This document shows, piece after piece, positions 57,246 to 64,000 of a DNA stretch of 64,000 bases. The stretch lies in assembly GCA_022414725.1 (NCBI GenBank), contig CM039464.1, forward strand, positions 50,644,545 to 50,708,544, read 5' to 3'. Under the pieces are notes generated by a model. The model saw only the letters and a list, made by a program, of their open reading frames with translations, was not told the DNA's origin and did not search any database. A program made the translations under genes and the position numbers. This stretch comes from Microglena sp. YARC. Taxonomy: Eukaryota > Chlorophyta > Chlorophyceae > Chlamydomonadales > Chlamydomonadaceae. Within the stretch, counting starts at the first letter, position 1. Every line of letters begins with the position of its first letter.

Positions 57246-57348
57246 GCCTTGTTCATCAAGCTCTTTGGTAACAACAACTATCACACCTAGAGGCTCTTGA
57301 AGGATAACTTTGCAGTGCACTCTACTCCTAGCTTCATATTCTACACCA
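57246..57348 (+). pseudogene. Thioredoxin-like gene, acceptor-side pseudo-exon copy 2
   Basis: Nearly identical to copy 1 (56738-56840) and carries the same TAG (57288-57290), so the two arose from one already-broken copy by a later duplication. It too lacks a donor. Confidence 0.88.
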
Positions 57349-57432
57349 TTCCATCCATCAATCCTATCCATGCATCCATAACTCCATCCATTCCATCAAT
57401 CCACTCACCCATCCATCCGTAACTCCATACAT

Positions 57433-58774
57433 CAGGGTGGAACAAACCGGTCGGTTCTCCGGTATTGGGGGTTTTCCTGGTCGGTTTACCGGAGCTCAAA
57501 AATCTTAGTTCCGTTTTCGCAGCAACTTTCTGAGAAGCCTGTCCGGTTTGCACCGACCAGTTCTGAGCACGAGTTCCGGCCAGACCGACCGAAATTCGAT
57601 CTCGAGTTCCGGTGTCCGACTCAGCTTAGTAGCTGACTAAGCTGAGTAGCTGTGTAGCTGACATAGTAACTCGAGCCTAGCAGATTATCAACAGTTGGAA
57701 CTTCATCTTCCTCAACCTTCCAACATTCAAACACCTGCCCTTCGAGAAGATGAAGACGGAACCCCTTTCTCCCACAGTATCCACCAATTCCCTCAGGTTT
57801 CAATTTGACAGCGAAATTTGAACTGAAAGCTATGGTATTTAGTCGACTGCTCAGCAATTCGTTCATTCGAGCATCTGCTCGACTGCCCCCCCTTCGCCCT
57901 TGTCCTACAGTCCTTGACTGGCTCGTCGCGTCTGTTGAAGCGACAAAAGGTGCCGTTACCCCGCAACAGCTCCTCCTCGCCCTCGTCATTGAGTCGTTGA
58001 CTGGCTCTTCGCCTTTGTTGGAGCTCCTTCTCCCCTCCTCCTCTTCCTCTCCTTCTCCTCCCCCTCCTCCTGCTCCCTCCTCCCCCTCCTCCTGCTTCCT
58101 CCTCCCCCTCCTCGTCCTTTTCCTCCTCCCCCTCCTGCTTCCTCCCCCCCTTCCCCTCCTCGTCCTTTTTCTCCTCCCCCTCCACCTCTCCCCTCTGGAT
58201 CTCCCCTTTTGCTGCTGCGCTTGGAAGGCTTCTAAGCGCGAGTTACTGTAGCTTTTGGAACCTGGTCTTCATGGACTCAACACGCGCCAAAACTCCCGCT
58301 GGTGGTCAGCGAACCCTTCATTCAAGTGTCCGTTTTGTCCCACTTGATCCCCTGATGCCTCTTGATCGCCTGATGCCTCTTGCACTCCAGATCTGGTTCT
58401 AGAACTTTGTATCCATTCATGCAATGCTTGCAGCCCTCTTTAACATAAAGACCCGGCATGTAGTAATAGGTTCAGGCTCAGTCAACACTGCGATGCCATG
58501 AGACATACCAGATTATCAGATATATCTGAGCAGAATTGCCAGTCACTTGATCCCCTGATGCCTCTTGCACTCCAGATCTGGTTCTAGAACTTTGTATCCA
58601 TTCATGCAATGCTTGCAGCCCTCTCTAACATAAAGACCCGGCATGTAGTAATAGGTTCAGGCTCACGCAACAATGCAATGCCATGAGACATACGGTACCA
58701 TTAAATCACCCAACTTACTTTCATTCTACCAACACAATGCAGGTTCAAGTCACACACACTGTGGAGAGACAGTC

Positions 58775-58823
<49 letters not shown>

Positions 58824-59259
58824 TTGTTAGGCACATGGGTTTTACAGCATAGTGCGACCTATATCAGTCGATCAATGTTGAGTGCAATTTGTGGCCCGCT
58901 GGCCTAATTAAATTGATCGCAGGTGACCCAGGAGTTGAGCTTTACTTAAAATGTTGTAGGGTTTGCAGGCTCCAAGTGATAGAATATCATATCTTGCAAT
59001 GAATGATGATTCCAATCTGCTATGTGTCTTATATAATTAAAGCAGAACCCAAATACGAAATTTTGTAACACAGAGGCCCCAAACTGACCGCCTAAAGTGT
59101 ACCGGAAGTTTTAAAACCATAAGTGCGGCCGAAAAGGAAAAAAAGAAGGAAAAACAAAAAAAGTGCGGTTTAAAAAAATGGCCCAAAACGTGTACCGGAG
59201 CTCTAAAATCAGAGTTCCTTTTTCACAGCAATTTCCAGGGAGGCCATTGTCCTACCCTG
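57433..59259. mobile_element. 1,827-bp hAT-type element with perfect 8-bp target duplication
   Basis: The termini CAGGGTGGAACAA and TTGTCCTACCCTG form an inverted pair, flanked by CCATACAT at 57425-57432 and 59260-59267, inside the CCAT satellite. Both ends carry ACCGGAGCTC(A/T)AAAATC and related GTTCCG motifs as subterminal repeats. The interior has a Ser/Pro/Leu-rich open stretch (57805-58251), a tandem duplication of about 165-220 bp (58345-58690) and a poly-C run (58771-58822). No transposase domain is recognised. It sits in the intron between pseudo-exon 2 and the intact exon at 59367. Confidence 0.9.
58345..58690. repeat. Internal tandem duplication in the 1.8-kb hAT-type element
   Basis: Two copies of a segment beginning CTTGATCCCCTGATGCCTC and containing AACTTTGTATCCATTCATGC, AAAGACCCGGCATGTAGTAA and CAATGCCATGAGACATAC-like ends. 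Confidence 0.88.
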
Positions 59260-59366
59260 CCATACATCCTTTACATACATCCATTAATTCTACCCATCCA
59301 TTCATAACCCCATCAATCTACCCATCCATCCCACCCACCAATCCATCAATCCATCCCTTCCTACAG

Positions 59367-59477
59367 GCCTTGTTCATCAAGCTCTTTGGAAACAGCAACT
59401 CTCAGACCAAGAGGATCTTCAAGGATCGCCTGGCAGTGCGATCGACCCCTAGCTTCATCTTCTACAAGGATAGCAAG
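59367..59477 (+). CDS. Thioredoxin-like gene, exon with the cis-Pro segment (37 codons)
   Basis: Acceptor TCCTACAG (ending 59366) and donor GTGGGT (59478). It is 111 bases, phase 0. It encodes [20 protein letters not shown] then RLAVRSTPSFIFYKDSK. The hydrophobic strand (ALFIKLFG), helix and STPSFIFYKDxK match the C-terminal half of a thioredoxin domain; the proline before SFIFY is the expected cis-Pro near the active site. This is the only copy without the premature stop. Pseudo-exon copies lie upstream (56738, 57246) and donor-side copies downstream (59535-59985). Confidence 0.88.
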
Positions 59478-59534
59478 GTGGGTAACCGAAGGGTGCTACA
59501 AGATATTAAATTGCATTGTTACATGCCTTTTCAT

Positions 59535-59985
59535 CCCCTGGCTTCATCTTCTACAATGATAGCAAGGTGGGTGACAGAAGGGTGCTACATAATATTAAAT
59601 TGCATTGTTACATGCCTTCAACTTCTAGCTTCATCTTCTACAAGGATTGCAAGGTGGGATCAAGAAGGGAGCTACAAGATATTTGATTGGATTGTTACAT
59701 GCTTTTTCTACCCCTAGCTTCATCTTCTAAAAAGATACCGAGGTGGGTGCAAGAATGGTCCCAAGGGAGATTAGATTGTATTGTTACATGCTTTTCAACC
59801 CCAAGCGTCACCTTCTACAAGGATAGCAAGGTTGGAGCAAGAGGGGTACTACGAGATATTGGATTGTATTGTTACATGCCTTTTCAACCCCAAGCGTCAC
59901 CTTCTACAAGGATAGCAAGGTGGGAGCAAGAGGGGTACTACGAGAGATTGGATTGCATTGTTACATGGTTTTTCGGCCAGCTCTG
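59535..59985 (+). repeat. Donor-side copies of the cis-Pro exon, five units of about 87 bp
   Basis: Each unit has TAGCTTCATCTTCTACAAGG then ATAGCAAGGTGGG, the last 30 bases and donor of the exon at 59367-59477, followed by GAAGGGTGCTACAAGATATT and TTGCATTGTTACATGCC from the intron. The GTGGG donor is intact in most units. Confidence 0.92.
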
Positions 59986-60029
59986 GGCTGCTCGCCGTCT
60001 TTCAACTCCAAGTCACCCCGTGCAGAACC

Positions 60030-60195
60030 CATGGAGCTACAGACAGACAGACACGGAATCCATGGAGATACAGACAGACAGACAACAGACAGACATACAT
60101 ACATGCATACAACATTCATACATGCATACAGTACGTGTATGTATGTATCTTACAGTCCAGGGGTAGGCCAAATAGGCTTGCCCAACCGTGTCACG
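60030..60195. repeat. ACAGACAGAC and CATACATA tracts with AAGCCCTTCC-family tail
   Basis: Tandem CATGGAGATACAGACAGACA, then TACATACATGCATACA, ending in ACAGTCCAGGGGTAGGCCAA, the reversed end of the dispersed repeat at 14870-14952. Confidence 0.7.
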
Positions 60196-60284
60196 AAGTA
60201 AGTAGGGACATAGCGACAACTTTAGTGACGAATAGAAGTTGACTAACCTCTCTTCCCAATTCCATACAACATACAGGTGGTGGT

Positions 60285-60458
60285 CAACAAGGCTGGTGGA
60301 ACAAGTGAATAAATCACATTATATAATATTAGTCAAACGAGCCGCCTCACTAGAATTTCGAATTTATTTGAAGAACTAATATTATTGTGACACTGTAATA
60401 ATATTACTTCATATTAGTTTTTCAAACACTAATATTATGTGACGCTCCCTACAAACAG
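60285..60458 (+). repeat. Acceptor-side copy of the last thioredoxin exon, with a truncated MITE
   Basis: CATACAG then GTGGTGGTCAACAAGGCTGG and TGGAACAAG (60288-60313) copy the acceptor and first 29 bases of the exon at 60459. A truncated relative of the MITE at 10950-11136 follows at once (60309-60451, reversed; CGAGCCGCCTCACTAG, ACTAATATTATGTGAC, ending GCTCCCTA). The intact exon starts seven bases after the MITE terminus, so its acceptor (CTACAAACAG) is partly MITE-adjacent sequence. Confidence 0.82.
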
Positions 60459-60575
60459 GTGGTGGTCAACAAGGCTGGTGGAACAAGCGAGAAGCTTGAG
60501 TCCATCCTGAGAGAGGTGTTGGGTCCTGATGCCCTGCCTGAGGTTCTCTACAAGCCAGAGCCTGAGAAGGCTTAA
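60459..60575 (+). CDS. Thioredoxin-like gene, terminal exon (38 codons and stop)
   Basis: Acceptor ACAAACAG (ending 60458), phase 0, stop TAA at 60573-60575. It encodes VVVNKAGGTSEKLESILREV then LGPDALPEVLYKPEPEKA. The strand after the cis-Pro loop, the GG and the final amphipathic helix (SEKLESILREVL) complete a thioredoxin fold; a short acidic/Pro tail follows. The four clear exons give 118 codons, close to one thioredoxin domain. Any targeting peptide would be in upstream exons. Stop-side copies lie downstream (60576-61195). Confidence 0.86.
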   Translation: MVVNKAGGTSEKLESILREVLGPDALPEVLYKPEPEKA

Positions 60576-61195
60576 GCAAGCAAGCAAGCAAGGAGGCAGA
60601 CAGGTTCAGCCTGAGGTTGTCCACCTGCTGCTCTATCTGATGTTCTCTACACGCCATAGCCTGAGAAGGCTTAAGCTAGCACGCAGATAAGCAGGCAGGG
60701 AGGAAGGCCAATAGGTTAGGTTGCCTGAGATTGTTCACCTGCTGCTCTGTCTAATGTTCTCTACACGCCAGAGCCTGAGAAGGCTTAGGCAAGCAAGCAA
60801 GCAGGCAGACTGGCAGGTTCTGCCTGAGATTGTTCACCTGCTGCTCTGTATAACGTTCTCTACACGCCAGAGCCTGAGAAGGCTTAAGCTAGCAGGCTGA
60901 CAGGGAGGGGGGCAGACAGGCAGGTTCAGCTCAAGGTTGTCGGCAAGACAGAGTCTGAGAAAGCTTATAGCCATTCAGCGGATGATTTGCATTGGGGCTT
61001 TCAAAACACTTTGTAGTTCGTAGTTTGTACCTCAAATTAGAGAATTTGGCCTGAGAATTCTGATATTTTGGCCTGAGAATCGATAATTCTGAGAATTGTC
61101 GGAAATTCTGCCTGGAAAGTGGAGGTACGAACTACGAACTACGAGACCCAAAAACAAATCATCTGCTGAATTGCTATAAGCTAGCAGGCAGGGAG
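60576..61195 (+). repeat. Stop-side copies of the last thioredoxin exon, four units
   Basis: Units of about 95-110 bp repeat GTTCTCTACACGCCAGAGCC, TGAGAAGGCTTAAGC and AGCAGGCAGACAGGCAGGTT, i.e. the YKPEPEKA end, the stop and the following bases. They lie at about 60640, 60748, 60850 and 60945. The last is interrupted by the TA-flanked MITE at 60968. Confidence 0.9.
60968..61176. mobile_element. 209-bp mariner-like MITE with TA target duplication
   Basis: The inverted ends TAGCCATTCAGCGGATGATT and AATCATCTGCTGAATTGCTA continue inward with TAGTTCGTAGTTTGTACCTC against GAGGTACGAACTACGAACTA. The flanking TA dinucleotides (60966-60967, 61177-61178) restore the interrupted repeat unit (AAAGCTTAAGCTAGCAGG) exactly. 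The TA duplication fits Tc1/mariner-type mobilisation. Confidence 0.85.
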
Positions 61196-61199
61196 CTGG

Positions 61200-61560
61200 G
61201 TTGTTCACTACGCTGCGTCCTCTGTCGCTGACGCAACATGGAAGGGTCCGTTGCGTCGCAGGATGCAGGCTATACAATTGATGGTGTCTCAGGCAGTAGA
61301 GCTGGGGTTCCTCCTGGAGTACCCAGACAGGGAGGCAGGCAGTTTCTGATTGAGGCTTATTGCAGGTGTAGCCTTAGAAGGCTTAGTTTAGCAGGCAGGT
61401 TGACAAGGCAGGCAAGCAAGCTAGCTCGTCAGCAATACATTTGTTTCATACTTCACACAACAATGCCTAGACCAGAGTTGTTGCATACTTCACAGAACAA
61501 TGCTTGTACCATATTTGTTACATGCTTCACAAAACAATGCCACACTTATTGCATTTAGTC
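61200..61560. other. Dispersed repeat remnant and local repeats; no gene
   Basis: 61205-61275 matches the GACGCAAC repeat at 960-1135 in reverse orientation. 61440-61555 repeats ACTTCACACAACAATGC and CATACTTCACAGAACAATGC three times. Confidence 0.5.
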
Positions 61561-62340
61561 AGTGTGTATGCAAGTTCCAGTCCAGGGGTCGTCCGGTCGT
61601 GTACCTCTTAGGGGTCGCATACCTGCTTTGTTCATTCTGCGCGTTGCACTGCCTTATCTTTGCAACCTGCCAACTAAATGCATGTTGCAGTCCAGGGGTA
61701 CTAGTAGACACTATGGTAAACTCAATGAATATAGTCCATCTGGTTACTAAATGTGTTCCGCTGAGTATCTGTTTGCCGTAGAGGGAGTGATTGAAAGTGA
61801 GTGTATTTGAGTGTAGTCGAGTGATTGAAAGTGAAGTGTATTTGAGTCCCTCCACTCGCATAGATTAAGACAATTGTTTTTGAAAGACACGTCCAGGAAT
61901 CCAGGTCCAACGCTAAGTGTTGCTCTGTTTTGTCGTGAAGCCCTTTTCTGTGTGTTTTATCCGCTTTTGGGAGTTGACCTCATGGGCCAGTTTCTCAGGT
62001 GTATGGTGCCTAAACCCTCACTGTTAAAAAGCTGCTCCGGCCCTGTACGGTCTGGTCATCGTTTTTGCCAAGTATGTAACAGTAGTCTCTCTCTCTCTCT
62101 CTCTCTCTCCCTCACTCTCTCTTTGTGTAGTAGGCTTGCAGTCCGTGTCAGACCCCCACATGCCCGACGCAGGGTTGTTAAAAATGTTACTTTCATGAAT
62201 TTCACGTCCTAAAAGCAGATTTGGGCTCATGAGACGTACATTTGGGCGCATGAAATGTACTAACTCCTCATGAAGCGTAGATTTCGAAAACAGGAGACAA
62301 CGTGTCACAACTTTGCTCTCCGAGCGCCCTGCCTTGAACA
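61561..62340. other. No gene seen; (CT)n at 62084-62135
   Basis: Contains short AAGCCCTTCC-family ends (GTCCAGGGGT at 61579 and 61692), a GAGTGATTGAAAGTGA tandem at 61786-61850 and a CT microsatellite. Open frames are short. Confidence 0.45.
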
Positions 62341-63300
62341 ACCCTGGTCCGACCTAACGCGATAGCTATCGCCTACCGGGGCAACTACGGCGACTTGTCG
62401 AGTACTGCAACTGTCCATTTTAACTTCGCCAGCTTGTCGCGGTCCGTAGTGCGGCAGTACTGCAACGTGGCTCGACGTGGCTCCAGGATCCAACGTGGCT
62501 CGCGTGGCTTCTCGATACCTTCGTCGACTCCGCTCCCCTCCTGACTCAGCAAAAACGCGCATCTGGACAGCCCAGATGTGACACCGCCCACTTCACTCCA
62601 ATCCACTCCACTCCTTGCAACTTTCCTTCGCGTCTAACTTCATTTATCTACTCATTGTAGTCTCAGAGGCTCCGTATCTTAGCACGCGTGGAAGCCTAAC
62701 GATCGACGAACCCTACGATCGAGTCCTACAATCGAATAGCCCTAGGACGAAGCTGGGCGAAACTTGATAACTAGCACAGTCAGCAGCGCTCCACAGCGCC
62801 CTTGGCCTCTTCTCTTCTCGCGTCAAGCCTTTTCCCGTTTAGATTACCACAGGACGAAAATGCGTTGGCTGTTCTCATCTCAGTAGAGCTTTCAAACCAG
62901 CTTTCAAACTACCTCACAACCCTCTTTCTTCAGAATCTTCACTTACCGTTCGTTCGTCCAACTCCAGAATCTTTACCCACCGTTCGTTCGTCCAATGAAG
63001 TGCACGATGGCCACGCTACAACGCCCTCTAGCACCTGCGCAATGCTCATATGGCGCGAGGGCTCCCCTCCGGCCCTCGTCCAGCAGCGTTTCAAGACCGC
63101 TGCCTCCCATGCGCATGCGTCGAGACCACCTTGCAGCGCCACGTACGCACATCCCTTCACGTGGCGGTACCGCTCTACTAGCATGTGCTTCCGTGCCATA
63201 CCACCGCTTCCATCTCTCACAGGTAAATAAAAGCAAGGAAGTCGTGAGATCACTGGGTAAAACAATGCCGAGACTGGACACCAGCACGGCCTGCCCATTG
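62341..63300. other. Unique GC-richer stretch with overlapping open frames on both strands
   Basis: A plus-strand frame of 142 codons (62802-63230) and minus-strand frames (62939-63298) overlap here. None shows a recognised domain. A CAG/GTAAAT donor-like site lies at 63221-63228. It could be the first exon or promoter region of a gene, but I cannot choose a strand. Confidence 0.35.
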
Positions 63301-63311
63301 TGTTATATATA

Positions 63312-63370
63312 AAATAGGGATGGGCAAGTCCCTTCAGCCTAATTGGCTACCCCCTGGACTGTAACAATCA
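63312..63370. repeat. Dispersed AAGCCCTTCC-type repeat, 3' part
   Basis: GGGCAAGTCCCTTCAGCCTA, TTGGCTACCCCCTGGACTGT and AACAATCAAG match the 3' part of the repeat at 14870-14952. Confidence 0.7.
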
Positions 63371-63449
63371 AGTAACCAAACTTACAAACAAAAAAACAAG
63401 GGGGCGAGGGGATGAATTCTAGATGGGACAAGAGAACTGACAAATATAT

Positions 63450-63600
63450 TTGCAGCCCGAGCGCAGGGCACGTAAATGGTCTCCACAACCCAGACATCCT
63501 AGGTTCAAATCCTGCTGGTTTGTGGCAATCCTGGTTACCAGTACTTGGTAATCCTGGTGCTTGTACACAGGACCGTCGGACCCCCCCCACCACCCTTTTT
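63450..63600 (+). mobile_element. tRNA-related SINE of a second type
   Basis: The head has GCAGGGCACGTAAATGGTCT and box B GGTTCAAATCC (63502-63512), giving a tRNA-like 3' half (AGACATCCTAGGTTC and CTGCTGG). The body (GGCAATCCTGGTTACCAGTA) is unlike the other SINE family. Only one copy is seen here, so the boundaries are approximate. Confidence 0.5.
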
Positions 63601-64000
63601 TGAGGGGTCGATATCTACCCCCCCCCCCCCTCCCCCCCCGACACGTTATTCGACTTTTTCGATGGATTCGGAGCTTATAACCCTTTAGCCCTGGTTTTCA
63701 ACGTGCGGTACACGAGCAACTTCCTGAGGGCCCCCCGCTTGTACGCTCCCTGTTTTTTTTACGGGACCACCATGAATTGAGCTCTACTTGTGGATTGGAT
63801 GGTTGAAACCATGTATTGGCTTTTGGAATAAAATTGTTTAACTTTTTTGAGAAGTGCCTTTCTAAAGACTGTTCGAATAGCTACCAGTGATATCAACAAA
63901 CAATACTGGTCTCATGGATTAGTAATATGCATTGAGAGATAGGGAGTTAAAGAAACATTCTCTGATAATCTTCAGGACAACCAGACGTCACTGAGCAAGA
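63601..64000. other. No feature recognised beyond a C run
   Basis: A C-rich run at 63617-63639, then unique sequence to the window end with no long open frame. Confidence 0.45.

Noticed and set aside
56738..57348. Mutually exclusive alternative exons of the thioredoxin-like gene
   Set aside because: Both upstream copies have the same premature TAG and no donor, so they cannot serve as functional alternatives.

Overview
This is a nuclear eukaryotic window. GT-AG introns run to several kilobases, a 1,000-base run of N (48247-49246) marks an assembly gap, and there are non-LTR retrotransposons, tRNA-derived SINEs, many hAT-type insertions with 8-bp target duplications, and very heavy satellite and microsatellite content. 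The recognisable proteins (a XAP5/XCT/FAM50 protein, an ankyrin-repeat protein, a thioredoxin-like protein) fit a plant-lineage or algal genome. A prasinophyte-type green alga is my best guess, but the sequence does not prove it. Base-level quality is poor around 43.5-49.4 kb, with exon copies carrying scattered one-base indels and implausible G runs.

Layout. 0-14 kb is gene-poor: a duplicated 0.3-kb block, a CCCACCCACTCACAAA minisatellite split by a degenerate LINE (3.5-5.6 kb), a 3.7-kb array of a 32-bp satellite (5.8-9.5 kb), a 50/21-bp satellite (9.7-10.7 kb), a MITE, and a minus-strand ORF with one in-frame stop (12.2-13.1 kb). 14-17 kb holds LINE, SINE and MITE debris. 17-33 kb, minus strand, is the 3' part of an ankyrin-repeat gene whose five visible exons (31318 down to 18533) total about 232 codons. 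33-39 kb holds minisatellites, a large inverted repeat, TIR elements and some unique DNA. 39-48 kb, minus strand, is a XAP5-family gene with three recognisable exons; its last coding exon is not visible. After the gap, 49-61 kb on the plus strand is a thioredoxin-like gene (exons 50251?, 54254, 55524, 59367, 60459; stop at 60575). 61-64 kb has unique DNA, a SINE and repeats.

The main observation is a common architecture around the exons of all three genes. Most intact exons sit in the middle of tandem arrays of their own fragments: copies of the acceptor plus the exon's 5' part lie on the upstream side, and copies of the exon's 3' part plus the donor (or the stop codon) lie on the downstream side. 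Microsatellite expansions separate the copies. Every intron whose frame can be read is phase 0. The introns therefore appear to have grown by repeated duplication across splice junctions, leaving one complete exon that can be spliced. Younger hAT-like elements and SINEs have landed inside these arrays.
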